This document shows, one piece after another, positions 9,354-19,301 of a DNA stretch of 63,886 bases; positions within the stretch are counted from its first letter, which is position 1, and each line of letters starts with the position of its first letter. Location of the stretch: positions 1 through 63,886 of the forward strand of contig CAJWZC010000011.1 in NCBI GenBank assembly GCA_913049915.1, in the 5' to 3' direction. Under the pieces are notes generated by a model, which was not told the DNA's origin, did no database searches, and saw nothing but the letters and a program-made list of their open reading frames with translations. The DNA is from an uncultured Colwellia sp. (GTDB lineage Bacteria; Pseudomonadota; Gammaproteobacteria; Enterobacterales; Alteromonadaceae). The position numbers and the translations under genes are program-made.

Positions 9354-9503
9354 ATGCGAACAAACGCTATTACTGAAGTCTAGAGAGAAGAATACCCTGG
9401 TGGTGTTTGGGTCATAGAAGATGGACGTAGGGTGTATTTTTATCGCACCAACGGCGCTATCGGCCTTGAAAATAGCACAGCACGTAATCATTACATCCAT
9501 TAA
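9354..9503 (+). pseudogene. Short gene remnant with an in-frame TAG
   Basis: A 50-codon reading frame starts at ATG 9354, meets TAG after nine codons, then continues with protein-like sequence (EEYPGGVWVIEDGRR, YFYRTNGAIGLENSTARNH) to TAA at 9501. The composition looks coding but I do not recognise the family. It sits between the TRAP terminator and tkt. It may be the tail of a deleted gene, or not a gene at all. Confidence 0.4.
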
Positions 9504-9546
9504 TTTATTTAAATCATTTATTCTGTTCTACTAATTAGGAGTAGTT

Positions 9547-11538
9547 ATGTCATCACGTCAAGAACGTGCAAATGCGATTCGTGCTTTAAGCATGGATGCG
9601 GTACAAAAAGCTAAATCAGGTCATCCAGGCGCGCCGATGGGAATGGCTGATATTGCCGAAGTATTATGGGGTGATTTTTTACAACATAACCCTGCTAATC
9701 CAGATTTTGTTAACCGTGACCGTTTTGTGTTATCAAACGGCCACGGCTCTATGCTGATTTATTCACTATTGCATTTATCAGGTTACGATTTACCGATTGA
9801 GCAACTGGCACAATTTCGTCAATTGCATTCTCAAACACCAGGTCATCCTGAATACGGTTACACTAAAGGTGTTGAAACCACTACTGGCCCATTAGGCGCA
9901 GGGTTATCAAATGCCGTTGGTATGGCTATTGCTGAAAAAACCTTAGCAGCCCAGTTTAACCGTGAAGAATATGATGTTGTCGACCATTTTACTTACTGTT
10001 TCTTAGGTGACGGCTGTTTAATGGAAGGACTTTCTCATGAAGTCTCTTCATTAGCTGGTACTTTAGGTTTAGGAAAATTAATTACTTTTTGGGATGACAA
10101 CGGTATTTCTATCGATGGCCATGTTGAAGGCTGGTTCACTGAAAATGTGCCCATGCGTTTTGAGGCATACGGTTGGCATGTGATTAGCGACGTAGATGGC
10201 CATAACCCAGCAGCGATTGCTGCTGCAATCGAAGAAGCTAAATCAGTAACCGACAAACCGACCATGATTTGCTGCAAAACCATTATCGGTTTTGGCTCAC
10301 CAAACAAATCAGGCAGTCATGACTGTCATGGTGCACCCTTAGGCGATGATGAAATTGCCGCGGCACGTGAATTTTTAAATTGGCCACATGCACCATTTGT
10401 TATTCCTAGCGAAATAAAATCAGCATGGGACGGTAAAGAAAAAGGTGCGGCACTAGAAACACAATGGGCAGAAAAATTCTCGGCCTATACTGAAGCCTAC
10501 CCAGAGCTTGCAGCTGAATTTTCTCGCCGCGTGATTAACAAAGAATTGCCCGAAAACTTTGCCGCAGCGGCTGAGCAACTGATACTCGATACTCAAGAAA
10601 AAGCTGAAAACATCGCTTCACGTAAAGCCTCGCAAAATACTATCGAAGCTTTTGGTGCGTTACTACCTGAATTATTAGGTGGCTCAGCCGATTTAGCCGG
10701 TTCAAACTTAACCTTATGGTCTGGTTCAAAAGGTATTCAAGATGATGCTGCCGGTAACTACATCTATTACGGGGTGCGTGAATTTGGTATGAGCGGTATC
10801 ATGAATGGTATTTCATTACACGGCGGTTTTATCAATTACGGCGCTACTTTCATGATGTTCATGGAATATGCCCGTAATGCGGTACGAATGTCAGCATTAA
10901 TGGGCATTCAAAATATCTTTGTTTATACCCACGACTCCATTGGTCAAGGTGAAGATGGTCCAACCCATCAGCCGATTGAACAATTAGCTAACTTACGGAT
11001 GACCCCAAATATGTCAACTTGGCGCCCTGCGGATACTACTGAATCTGTGGTGGCATGGAAACACGGTATTGAGCGTATAAATGGCCCAACGTCGTTAATA
11101 TTTTCTCGTCAAGGTTTACCCGCACAAGTTCGTAATGCAGAGCAAGTAGCGAATATTGCCAAAGGCGCCTATGTCTTAATTGATTGTGGTCAAACACCTG
11201 AAGTGATTTTAATTGCTACTGGCTCTGAAGTTGGCTTAGCGGTAGATTCTGCAAAAGCATTAGCGACTGACGGCGTTAAGGTTAACGTGGTTTCTATGCC
11301 ATCTACTGACGTATTCGATGCTCAAGATGCAGCTTATAAAGAAAGTGTATTACCGGCATCGGTGACTAAACGTGTGGCAATTGAAGCTGCCCATGTTGAT
11401 TACTGGGCAAAATATGTTGGCTTTGCTGGCGATGTGCTTGGTATGTCTACTTTTGGAGAATCAGCTCCAGGGGCTGAACTATACAAACACTTTGGTTTTA
11501 CCGTTGAAAACGTGGTAAATAAAGTGAAAGCTCTGTAA
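9547..11538 (+). CDS. tkt: Transketolase
   Basis: A 663-aa thiamine-diphosphate enzyme that transfers two-carbon ketol units between sugar phosphates in the non-oxidative pentose phosphate pathway. The N-terminal [11 protein letters not shown] (about 24-34), the ThDP/metal motif [12 protein letters not shown] (about 155-166) and the pyrimidine-domain [11 protein letters not shown] are all present. Length matches bacterial TktA/TktB. It has an AGGAG ribosome-binding site and appears monocistronic, ending before an inverted repeat. It fits with tal, pgi and gnd nearby. Confidence 0.97.
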   Translation: MSSRQERANAIRALSMDAVQKAKSGHPGAPMGMADIAEVLWGDFLQHNPANPDFVNRDRFVLSNGHGSMLIYSLLHLSGYDLPIEQLAQFRQLHSQTPGHPEYGYTKGVETTTGPLGAGLSNAVGMAIAEKTLAAQFNREEYDVVDHFTYCFLGDGCLMEGLSHEVSSLAGTLGLGKLITFWDDNGISIDGHVEGWFTENVPMRFEAYGWHVISDVDGHNPAAIAAAIEEAKSVTDKPTMICCKTIIGFGSPNKSGSHDCHGAPLGDDEIAAAREFLNWPHAPFVIPSEIKSAWDGKEKGAALETQWAEKFSAYTEAYPELAAEFSRRVINKELPENFAAAAEQLILDTQEKAENIASRKASQNTIEAFGALLPELLGGSADLAGSNLTLWSGSKGIQDDAAGNYIYYGVREFGMSGIMNGISLHGGFINYGATFMMFMEYARNAVRMSALMGIQNIFVYTHDSIGQGEDGPTHQPIEQLANLRMTPNMSTWRPADTTESVVAWKHGIERINGPTSLIFSRQGLPAQVRNAEQVANIAKGAYVLIDCGQTPEVILIATGSEVGLAVDSAKALATDGVKVNVVSMPSTDVFDAQDAAYKESVLPASVTKRVAIEAAHVDYWAKYVGFAGDVLGMSTFGESAPGAELYKHFGFTVENVVNKVKAL

Positions 11539-11550
11539 TACTAAAGTAAA

Positions 11551-11592
11551 ACGTCGAGTAGGGCATGTATTTCCCTATTCGGTGTTTTTCTC
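11551..11592 (+). terminator. Likely terminator of tkt
   Basis: An imperfect hairpin (CGAGTAGGG against CCCTATTCGG) is followed by TGTTTTTCTC, beginning about 13 bp after the tkt stop codon. Confidence 0.65.
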
Positions 11593-11632
11593 TAATAATA
11601 TTGTCAATAGACATGATGAATCAAATTTCCAG

Positions 11633-12856
11633 TTACTTCTCGTTAGCGTATGAAAAGAAAGCGACAAACATTGCCAGTAATACGTACATGGAGAGCCAGA
11701 AGAAAAGCTTAGAGCCGGTGATTCCATTGTCGATAAGATAACCAAATAAGATTGGAGAAATCGAGGTAGATATCACAGCAAGGGATGCCATGAGTGCTCG
11801 TATTCTGCCTATATGCTTGGTGCCATACACTTCAGCCCAAAGCGCATTAACGATTGGACTGCCTGAGCCAATGGCGGTGCCGAGTAAAATAAGTAGCGCG
11901 TAAGCAACCCAGTTACCTGTTAGCAACGATGCCAACAACAAAGCGAAGAACATTGGGATGGGATAATACTTAAACAGCTGTCTGCCGCTAAATCGGTCAA
12001 CCATTGCTCCTGCATACATGGATGAAAGCCAATGGGCAATCCCATAAAAGACGAAGCAATTGGCAAAAAATATTGGTGTCCAGCCCATCTGAGGGAGAAA
12101 AAAGCCCTGGTGAATAAATATTCCTGTCACGATAAATGGTGCGGCAAGAAATGTGGGTAGTGCCAACCAAAAACGATAATCGGCAAGTAGTGTTCTTCTA
12201 GTGCCATCCTCTTTGAGAGGTTTCGAAGTATTACTGTCTACCGTTGGTTGATGTTCAGTATATTTTTTATTTTTCCCGCGTTTAATAAAAAAAAGTGCCA
12301 GAGGAAGATAAAGTAAGGGGACTGATAGGGCTATGACCAGCCAACTTTGTTGCCAGCCAAATTGTGTAATAAGAAATACGGCAATGGAAGGTAATATGAT
12401 TTCACCTAAGGGCACACCAGCGGTTGCCACACTCAGACCTTTGCCACGATTCAACGAAAACTCTTTTATCATTGTGGTTATGGCGGTGTGTGGAAAAAGT
12501 CCCTGACCAAAAAAACGTAGTAGGAAAAGCCCGATAACAAGCATTGTTAAATTATTGGTTTGCCAGAGCGTGAGCGCAGCCAGGAAAAGTCCAAGTGTGC
12601 AGAATACGATAAACTTTTCTAACGAGATCTTGTCAATACTGCCACCAATCCACATAAGTAGTAGGCCACTGGCAAGTGTTGCCATTGAGTAGGCTGAGCC
12701 ATAACTTGTGGCTGATAAACCAAGACTTTCTTGAAAGCTGCTGCCGAACCAGCTGACGAAAAAGGACTGACCGAAATTCCCCATGAAAACAGTCATCATG
12801 CCAAAAATGAGCATTGGCCAGCTATGCCTTATAAAACGTAAATATTCTTGAATCAT
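11633..12856 (-). CDS. Major facilitator superfamily transporter
   Basis: A 407-aa polytopic membrane protein with about 12 hydrophobic segments in two halves, split by a charged loop at about residues 192-222 (RGKNKKYTEH onward). The look is that of monocarboxylate or organic-acid MFS carriers, and it has no signal peptide. The substrate is unknown. The position among sugar-acid genes suggests an aldonate, uronate or related acid. It is transcribed alone, convergent with tkt. Confidence 0.85.
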   Translation of the reverse strand: MIQEYLRFIRHSWPMLIFGMMTVFMGNFGQSFFVSWFGSSFQESLGLSATSYGSAYSMATLASGLLLMWIGGSIDKISLEKFIVFCTLGLFLAALTLWQTNNLTMLVIGLFLLRFFGQGLFPHTAITTMIKEFSLNRGKGLSVATAGVPLGEIILPSIAVFLITQFGWQQSWLVIALSVPLLYLPLALFFIKRGKNKKYTEHQPTVDSNTSKPLKEDGTRRTLLADYRFWLALPTFLAAPFIVTGIFIHQGFFLPQMGWTPIFFANCFVFYGIAHWLSSMYAGAMVDRFSGRQLFKYYPIPMFFALLLASLLTGNWVAYALLILLGTAIGSGSPIVNALWAEVYGTKHIGRIRALMASLAVISTSISPILFGYLIDNGITGSKLFFWLSMYVLLAMFVAFFSYANEK

Positions 12857-12962
12857 TTATTCTATCAATTTTATTAAGTTTAGATGAGCTGCCTTGAAAA
12901 CTGACATAATTGACATTTTGGTTGGTTTTACAACAGCAGCAGGGAAATACAAATGACAATAA

Positions 12963-12990
12963 TATGAATAGCATGAACATGCTATTCATA
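12963..12990. promoter_or_regulatory. Perfect 13-bp inverted repeat between pgi and the MFS gene
   Basis: TATGAATAGCATG and CATGCTATTCATA are exact inverted copies separated by AA. The repeat lies about 107 bp upstream of the MFS start and 64 bp beyond the pgi stop. No T-run follows, so it fits an operator or a processed hairpin better than a classical terminator. Confidence 0.6.
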
Positions 12991-13053
12991 TTTAGCTACC
13001 TTCTAAGTCTACATATCCAGTTTCAGCGCATAAATTTAACAGGATTAATGCGT

Positions 13054-14730
13054 TTAAACGGCAATTTTTTCAACAAAATCCACTTCGGTATTTTTTCTAT
13101 TACGAAAACGCGCAATTAAAGCATTCGTTGAACTATCACTATCAAGTGTTAATGAATTGTCTTCGAGTTTAGCCAAAATATCAATACCTAATACTTTACC
13201 TAACTCTACCCCCCATTGGTCAAATGAGTTAATGCCCCAGATAGTACCTTGCACAAAAACTTTATGCTCATACAAAGCAATTAAACTTCCGAGTGCATGA
13301 GGCGTCATTTTATCAAATAATAAGGTGTTACTGGGCTTGTTACCTTCGAATACTTTTTGTGGTGCTACGCGGTTTATTTCTTCTTCAGTTAAACCTAATT
13401 CATCAAGTTCAGTCTTCACTTGTGCTAAAGATTTACCTTGCATTAATGCTTGAGTTTGGCCAAAACAATTTGACGCTAACATGGCATGATGATTACTCAT
13501 TTCATGTTGAGAGTTAAGTGGCATGATAAAATCAGCAGGGATCAAAATACTCCCCTGATGAATCAATTGATGAAAAGCATGTTGGCCATTACATCCCTCA
13601 GCTCCCCAGATTACAGGCCCTGTGGCATAATCTAAACAATCACCGTTTGGTGTCGCCATTTTGCCATTAGATTCCATATCTAGCTGCTGTACATAGGCAG
13701 GAAAGCCTCTGAGGTAATGATCATAGGGTAATAGTGCCTGACTTTGTGAATCAAAAAAGTTGATATACCAAATACCTAACAGGCCTAAAATAACCGGAAT
13801 ATTTTCTGCCAAAGGTGCCGTTCGAAAGTGTACATCCATCTCATTTGCCCCTGAAAGTAGCGCTTTGAAGTTATCAAAACCTAGGGCTAAGGCAATCGGC
13901 AATCCTATAGCCGACCATAACGAATAGCGACCACCGACCCAATCCCATATCGGAAAAATATTATCTTGAGCAATACCAAATTCAGTCGCTGCGGCAATAT
14001 TTGAAGAAACACAGATAAAGTGATTTTTTATATCGGTAAATTCCGCGCCATTGCTTAAAAACCACTCTTTTGCTGTTTCGGTGTTTTTAACCGTTTCTTG
14101 TGTGCCAAATGATTTTGAAGACATGACAACTAAGGTCGTTTCAACGTTCAACTTTGCTAAAACATCATGAATGTGCGCCCCATCAACGTTGGCGACAAAA
14201 TGCACTTTAACTGCTGAGTTCTGATAAGGCTTTAAAGCTTCCGTTATTATTTTAGGCCCTAAAAATGAGCCACCTATCCCAATGGCTAATACATCAGTGA
14301 AGGATTTTCCTGTAAAGCCCTGACGAGTACCGTTATGTACTTGCTCAACAAAGCGCTGCATTTTTTTAAGCACTGCATTCACATCTGGCATAACATCCTG
14401 GCCATCTAACATGACAGGGATATTAGAAATATTACGCAAGGCCGTATGTAAAACAGCACGGTTTTCACTGGTATTAACTTTTTTAGCGGTAAACATGTCG
14501 TCGCGTTTTTCTTCAACGCCAGCTTCACGCGCTAGATCAAATAACAGTTGCAGTGTTTCATCTGTTATTCTATTTTTCGAATAATCCAGTTCAATGCCAC
14601 AGGCATTGGTGGATAGTTTATTGAAACGTTGTTCATCTGCAGCAAACAAATCTCGCATGTGAACATTTTCAACGTTTGAAAAATGCGCTTGCAAGGCCTG
14701 ATAACTTTTTAATTGTGTAAATAAAGACAT
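13054..14730 (-). CDS. pgi: Glucose-6-phosphate isomerase
   Basis: A 558-aa phosphoglucose isomerase interconverting glucose 6-phosphate and fructose 6-phosphate. The two family signatures are visible: [14 protein letters not shown] (about 265-278) and, near the C-terminus, [11 protein letters not shown] (about 503-513). [11 protein letters not shown] forms part of the sugar-phosphate site. Length matches the proteobacterial enzyme. It follows tal by 58 bp on the same strand, so gnd-tal-pgi is likely a functional group covering the pentose phosphate/glycolysis junction. Confidence 0.96.
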   Translation of the reverse strand: MSLFTQLKSYQALQAHFSNVENVHMRDLFAADEQRFNKLSTNACGIELDYSKNRITDETLQLLFDLAREAGVEEKRDDMFTAKKVNTSENRAVLHTALRNISNIPVMLDGQDVMPDVNAVLKKMQRFVEQVHNGTRQGFTGKSFTDVLAIGIGGSFLGPKIITEALKPYQNSAVKVHFVANVDGAHIHDVLAKLNVETTLVVMSSKSFGTQETVKNTETAKEWFLSNGAEFTDIKNHFICVSSNIAAATEFGIAQDNIFPIWDWVGGRYSLWSAIGLPIALALGFDNFKALLSGANEMDVHFRTAPLAENIPVILGLLGIWYINFFDSQSQALLPYDHYLRGFPAYVQQLDMESNGKMATPNGDCLDYATGPVIWGAEGCNGQHAFHQLIHQGSILIPADFIMPLNSQHEMSNHHAMLASNCFGQTQALMQGKSLAQVKTELDELGLTEEEINRVAPQKVFEGNKPSNTLLFDKMTPHALGSLIALYEHKVFVQGTIWGINSFDQWGVELGKVLGIDILAKLEDNSLTLDSDSSTNALIARFRNRKNTEVDFVEKIAV

Positions 14731-14788
14731 ACTTAGCTTCTATCCCTTATCTTGGTAAAGCTTATCGAACATTGGTTATGTTGAAGTC

Positions 14789-15742
14789 TTAGAGTTGTGC
14801 TCTTAAAGTGACTTCTAGCTTATTTTGATCAAGGGCAAAATTGCGAATGCCTTCGGCTAATTTTTCAACGGCCATTGGATCTTGGTTATGTGCCCAACGA
14901 TACTCTGCTTCTGACAATCTTTCTGGTCTGGCATTAATGTCGCCGCTATAAGCTAACTTAACCGGAACATCACCCGTGTTTGCTTCAAGTTCTGCTAATA
15001 AACCAGGACCAATAGTTAAACGATCACAACCAGCCAATGCTAAAATTTCATCGGTATTGCGGAAGCTTGCGCCCATAACAACAGTATTATACTCGTGTTG
15101 CTTGTAGTAATTGTAGATTTCGCTCACTGAGACTACGCCAGGATCTTTATCCGCAGGATAACTATCAACGCCTTCAGCTTTTTTGTACCAATCAAGGATG
15201 CGGCCAACAAATGGCGAGATTAAAAATACGCCAGCTTCAGCACAGGCTTGAGCTTGAGCAAAACTAAACAGAAGCGTTAAGTTACAGTTGATGCCTTCAT
15301 TTTCTAACACTTCTGCTGCTTGAATGCCTTCCCAAGTAGAGGCTAACTTAATTAATACCCGATCATTACTGATGCCGGCATCGTTATAAAGGGCAATGAG
15401 TTTTCTCGCCTTAGTCAGTGATGCGTCTTTGTTATAAGACAAACGCGCATCCACTTCAGTAGAAATGCGGCCAGGTACAATTTTTAATATTTCAAGACCG
15501 ATATTTACCGAAAGTTTATCACCCGAATCAATCACTTGTTGTTCAACATCATTTGATTGTGATTTAGCCCAGCTGATAGATTCAGTGATTAGGTTTTGGT
15601 ATTCAGGTATTTCAGATGCTTTAAGTAATAAACTAGGGTTTGTGGTCGCATCTTGTGGTAAAAATTTCTTAATGGCTTCAATGTCACCGGTATCGGCAAC
15701 AACGGTGGTTAATTTACGTAACTGTTCGAGTTGAGTTGGCAT
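14789..15742 (-). CDS. tal: Transaldolase
   Basis: About 317 aa when started at the ATG at 15742, which has AGGA six bases upstream. An upstream in-frame ATG at 15769 would add nine residues not seen in TalB. The TVVADTGD and [12 protein letters not shown] motifs near the N-terminus and [12 protein letters not shown], with the Schiff-base lysine, identify it. It transfers dihydroxyacetone units in the non-oxidative pentose phosphate pathway. It lies between gnd and pgi on the same strand, although a MITE-like insertion separates it from gnd. Confidence 0.96.
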   Translation of the reverse strand: MPTQLEQLRKLTTVVADTGDIEAIKKFLPQDATTNPSLLLKASEIPEYQNLITESISWAKSQSNDVEQQVIDSGDKLSVNIGLEILKIVPGRISTEVDARLSYNKDASLTKARKLIALYNDAGISNDRVLIKLASTWEGIQAAEVLENEGINCNLTLLFSFAQAQACAEAGVFLISPFVGRILDWYKKAEGVDSYPADKDPGVVSVSEIYNYYKQHEYNTVVMGASFRNTDEILALAGCDRLTIGPGLLAELEANTGDVPVKLAYSGDINARPERLSEAEYRWAHNQDPMAVEKLAEGIRNFALDQNKLEVTLRAQL

Positions 15743-15795
15743 TTTCATTCCTGCATTTTGAGGTAACATGGGGATATATTTTTATACGGGGTTGG

Positions 15796-16064
15796 TTATA
15801 CCAAACGGATTAATAAATCGACCAACTTAGAGCTTCTGTAGCGAGCTTAGAACAAACAAAATGAGTTAAACATAGTTATTCTATATTTCATTCATTTTGT
15901 GAAGTTATCAGTTTGCTACTGAACTCCCGAAGGGCGAGTTTAAAAGGCATAAATCCGGCGTTATTGATTTTGACAAGGGAACAACCATTCTCTTCAATCA
16001 ATGCCTTGCCTCTAAGCCTTTTAATTCTCGCTAAGTGATCGATTAATTAATCCGATTGATATTA
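15796..16064. mobile_element. MITE-like element, family A, copy 1
   Basis: About 270 bp of non-coding DNA has imperfect terminal inverted repeats: a left end with CGGATTAATAAATCGA and a right end whose complement reads CGGATTAATTAATCGA. Internal segments (GCGTTATTGATTTT, CAATCAATGCCTTGCCTCTAA, CATAGTTATTCTATATTT) recur with few changes at 39148-39418. No open frame is present, so it is probably a non-autonomous element. Confidence 0.75.
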
Positions 16065-16065
16065 A

Positions 16066-16090
16066 GGGACAATATGCATAATATTGTCCC
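16066..16090 (-). terminator. Inverted repeat after gnd, possible terminator
   Basis: GGGACAATAT and ATATTGTCCC are exact inverted arms around a 5-bp loop, 12 bp beyond the gnd stop. The T-run is weak, so termination or 3'-end protection is inferred from position. Confidence 0.5.
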
Positions 16091-16101
16091 AAGAATTTCA
16101 C

Positions 16102-17571
16102 TTAAACGTTATATGTTGTCGATGCGGTATCACCACCACGTCCCGTCCAGTTGGTATGGAAGAATTCGCCTCTTGGTTTGTCGATACGTTCATAGGTATG
16201 TGCGCCAAAGTAATCACGTTGTGCTTGTAATAAATTAGCTGGTAAACGTGCTGTTCTAAAACCATCAAAATAAGTCAGTGCTGAGCTTAAGCAAGGTACG
16301 GCTACACCATTGGCAACAGCCGTGCAAATGACACGACGCCAGCCAGCTTGTGAACCAACCACTGAATCTCTGAAATAAGGCGCTAATAATAGATTGCCCA
16401 CTTGTGGGTTGTCATCGTAGGCTTCTTTGATTTTCCCTAAAAATGCTGAGCGAATAATACAACCACCACGCCACATTAAGGCAATATCACCAAAGTTGAT
16501 TTCCCAGTTATACTCTTTTGCTGATTCTTCCATCAACATATAACCTTGCGCATAAGAAACCATTTTGGCTGCTAATACGGCTTGACGTAAATCTTCAATA
16601 AATGCGGATTTATCACCTGTAAAGCTGATCTCAGGACCAGAAATTACTTTTGAAGCTTCAACACGTTGCTCTTTTTTCGATGAAATACAACGGGCAAATA
16701 CAGAGTCAGCAATCAAGGTAAGTGGAACACCTAAATCTAGCGCAGTAACACCTGTCCATTTCCCCGTGCCTTTTTGACCGGCGGTATCAAGTATTTTTTC
16801 AACTAATGGCTCACCATCTTCATCTTTATAGGCAAATATGTCTCTGGTGATCTCAATAAGGTAGCTGTCAAGTTCGGTGTTATTCCAATCATCAAAGACC
16901 TGATGTAATTCATCTGCGTTTAAGCCCAACACATTTTTCATCAATTGATAAGCTTCACAAATTAACTGCATATCACCATATTCAATGCCATTGTGTACCA
17001 TTTTAACAAAGTGACCAGCACCGCCGTCACCAACCCAGTCACAACATGGCACAACTGCTTCACCCTGTTCATTATCTACTTTCGCAGAAATTGACTGAAA
17101 AATGTCTTTCACGGCTGGCCATGCTGCTTTTGAACCACCAGGCATGATTGAAGGACCTTTTAACGCACCTTCTTCACCACCAGATACACCCGTACCTATA
17201 TATAACAGACCTTTGCTTTCTAGATATTTAGTGCGACGATCTGAGTCTGGGTAATGAGTATTACCGCCATCAATGATAATGTCGCCTTTTTCAAGGTGGG
17301 GGATAAGTTGTTCAATGAAATCATCAACCACTTGGCCAGCTTTCACCATTAGCATGATTTTTCTTGGTGTTGCCAATGAATCAACCAAAGACTCAATGCT
17401 ATTCGCGCCTCTGATATCTTTACCTTCCGCTCTGCCGCGGAGGAAGTTCTCTACTTTCTCATAACTACGATTATATGCAGTAACAGTAAAACCTTTAGAT
17501 TCCATGTTTAAAATAAGGTTTTCACCCATAACGGCCAGACCGACTAGGCCAATATCAGATTTTGTTTTCAT
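16102..17571 (-). CDS. gnd: 6-phosphogluconate dehydrogenase, decarboxylating
   Basis: A 489-aa enzyme that oxidises and decarboxylates 6-phosphogluconate to ribulose 5-phosphate with NADP. The N-terminal Rossmann motif GLVGLAVMGENL (about 8-19), the GVSGGEEGALKGPSIMPGG substrate-binding loop (about 128-146) and HMVHNGIEYGDMQ-like catalytic helix (KMVHNGIEYGDMQ here) are all present. In this locus it can receive 6-phosphogluconate made by gluconokinase from the lar operon. No zwf or pgl accompanies it, which fits feeding from gluconate rather than from glucose 6-phosphate in this neighbourhood. Confidence 0.97.
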   Translation of the reverse strand: MKTKSDIGLVGLAVMGENLILNMESKGFTVTAYNRSYEKVENFLRGRAEGKDIRGANSIESLVDSLATPRKIMLMVKAGQVVDDFIEQLIPHLEKGDIIIDGGNTHYPDSDRRTKYLESKGLLYIGTGVSGGEEGALKGPSIMPGGSKAAWPAVKDIFQSISAKVDNEQGEAVVPCCDWVGDGGAGHFVKMVHNGIEYGDMQLICEAYQLMKNVLGLNADELHQVFDDWNNTELDSYLIEITRDIFAYKDEDGEPLVEKILDTAGQKGTGKWTGVTALDLGVPLTLIADSVFARCISSKKEQRVEASKVISGPEISFTGDKSAFIEDLRQAVLAAKMVSYAQGYMLMEESAKEYNWEINFGDIALMWRGGCIIRSAFLGKIKEAYDDNPQVGNLLLAPYFRDSVVGSQAGWRRVICTAVANGVAVPCLSSALTYFDGFRTARLPANLLQAQRDYFGAHTYERIDKPRGEFFHTNWTGRGGDTASTTYNV

Positions 17572-17650
17572 TAAATGTTTCTCGCTTTAGTTAGTTATTT
17601 ATTGAGTTAATTAGTTAGTTAGAAAAGCATGCTTATTTTTATACACGTTT

Positions 17651-17970
17651 ATATACCAAAACCGCCTCAATATATTCGTTTCAGGGCGCTTGAGCGATTC
17701 ATGATCAAGGCGCGTATTTTATTAATGGTTATTCAGGAGAATATGCTCCTGCATTCTCTATTAAATTAAGCTGCATCCATGCAGCGTCCTTAATTACATA
17801 CGCAACGATGAACATGGTTTGCTCAGACGTCTCCACAGGACTGGTTTAGAAACGTTTTATGCTGCTTTATTGATTTCAACAATGGAATAACCATTATCCT
17901 TATCAATACCTTGCCTAAAGACGTTTCTAATTCCAGCTGAACCCTGCATCTTGAGGTGGCTTGGGTATAT
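17651..17970. mobile_element. MITE-like element, family B, copy 1
   Basis: About 320 bp of non-coding DNA fills most of the gap between gnd and the nickel transporter. The left end ATATACCAAAACCGCCTCAA and the complement of the right end ATATACCCAAGCCACCTCAA are near-identical terminal inverted repeats. The inner segments CAGGACTGGTTTAGAAACG and TTCTAATTCCAGCTGAA recur in copy 2 at 53472-53700. Confidence 0.75.
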
Positions 17971-18008
17971 CAATACATATCCCTGAAGTGGGGCGTTTTT
18001 GTCAAGAC

Positions 18009-18638
18009 TCAGCTAATAATCCATACAGCTCCTAAGCCTATTGAACTGAACCCTAAACATCGGGTAAAAATATCTGCCATATTTCGGTTGTGCTTGGTAA
18101 CAAAAGATTGCATAAAACCTAAACATAAGCCAAAGCAAAACATGCCAAGTAAACAGCCCATTGAAAATAAGGCAATGTGAATTAAAAATTGTGTTTTCAT
18201 CAGGTTGGGCAATATCATCAGCACAGATGCACTGCCTGCTACACCATGTAACATGCCGATTAATATAGGCGCATGATCATCCTTTAATTTAGCTATTAGA
18301 TTTTTATTTTTGCTTTGGCTGCTTGTGTGAACATTTTTAGTTAAATAACCAAGCACACGACAGCCAAGATAAATGAGCAAAAGGCCTACGGTAATTTCAG
18401 AGTAATGTACGAACCAGTCAGGAAGCTGTATGCCGATAAAGGCGAGTAAAACACCGAGCAGCAACAAAGTTCCACCATGACCAGCACCCCACTTGATGGC
18501 ATAGTAGAGAATAGGTTTAAGCTTTGACTTGTTATCAACAAAGGTTGCCATAGCAACGACATGGTCAACATCAAAGGCATGAAATAATCCGATCATAATG
18601 CCAAAACCCATCACTGAGAGCATACTGACTTCTGTCAT
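18009..18638 (-). CDS. NicO/UreH-type nickel transporter
   Basis: A 209-aa membrane protein with about six helices. The first contains HAFDVDH (about residues 20-26), the HX4DH metal motif of nickel/cobalt permeases, and a GHGGT motif follows at about 53-57. A His-poor, Lys-rich loop (about 101-115) divides the two halves. It starts 9 bp after larB and is the last gene of the gntK-larA-larC-larE-larB operon. Its most likely role is importing the nickel that LarC inserts into the pincer cofactor. Nickel rather than cobalt is inferred from this context. Confidence 0.85.
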   Translation of the reverse strand: MTEVSMLSVMGFGIMIGLFHAFDVDHVVAMATFVDNKSKLKPILYYAIKWGAGHGGTLLLLGVLLAFIGIQLPDWFVHYSEITVGLLLIYLGCRVLGYLTKNVHTSSQSKNKNLIAKLKDDHAPILIGMLHGVAGSASVLMILPNLMKTQFLIHIALFSMGCLLGMFCFGLCLGFMQSFVTKHNRNMADIFTRCLGFSSIGLGAVWIIS

Positions 18639-18647
18639 GAAAAACTC

Positions 18648-19301
18648 CTAGCTAAACTGACGCATGGTTTTAATCGCCGCCGCAGCAGCACCAAAACCAT
18701 TATCTATGTTCACCGTTAATAACCCCGGAGCACATGAAGATAAGGCACTGTCTAATGCACTTCTTCCACCTGAAGCAACGCCATAACCAATCGAAGTAGG
18801 AACGGCTATAATTGGCGCAGCGACTAAGCCAGCAAGAACACTAAATAACGCACCTTCCATGCCTGCCACGGCAATAATCATCTTGTATTGGCGAAGCTCA
18901 TCAATTTTTTCCATTAATCGCCATAAACCTGCTACGCCAAGATCCGGATATAAGGGCGCATCAAAGCCGTTAAAAACTAAGGTGCGTTGTGCTTCTAAAC
19001 CAACGCTTAGATCTGAAGTGCCTGCAGTAACAATACAAATCCCCTGTTGTAGTGGGCTGGTAGTTTTGCAGTTAAAAATTGCCGTTTTAGAATGTGAGTC
19101 ATAATCTAACTTTTCACATAGTTCCAGGGGTAAAGCCAACCATTGTTCTTGTTCTAACCGTGTTAATAAAACTGAACTTTCATTGCTGATATTGAATTCA
19201 ATAATTGCTTGAAGATCTTTACAGTGCTTGCCCTGACAAAAAACTGCTTCAGCGACTCCGGTGCGAGCTTGACGACTTTTATCCCAAGTAAAATTATCCA
19301 T
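18648..19301 (-). CDS. larB: LarB, pyridinium-3,5-biscarboxylate mononucleotide synthase
   Basis: 217 aa, somewhat shorter than the Lactobacillus protein. LarB carries out the first step of nickel-pincer nucleotide synthesis: it carboxylates the pyridinium ring of nicotinic acid adenine dinucleotide and hydrolyses the phosphoanhydride. The C-terminal half is the PurE-like domain (AVAGMEGALFSVLAGLV at about 144-160, AVPTSIGYG at 166-174, VNIDNGFGA at 197-205). Cys190 in the SCAPG segment probably corresponds to the substrate-attaching cysteine of the family. It overlaps larE by 8 bp, so translation is coupled. Confidence 0.9.
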   Translation of the reverse strand: MDNFTWDKSRQARTGVAEAVFCQGKHCKDLQAIIEFNISNESSVLLTRLEQEQWLALPLELCEKLDYDSHSKTAIFNCKTTSPLQQGICIVTAGTSDLSVGLEAQRTLVFNGFDAPLYPDLGVAGLWRLMEKIDELRQYKMIIAVAGMEGALFSVLAGLVAAPIIAVPTSIGYGVASGGRSALDSALSSCAPGLLTVNIDNGFGAAAAAIKTMRQFS

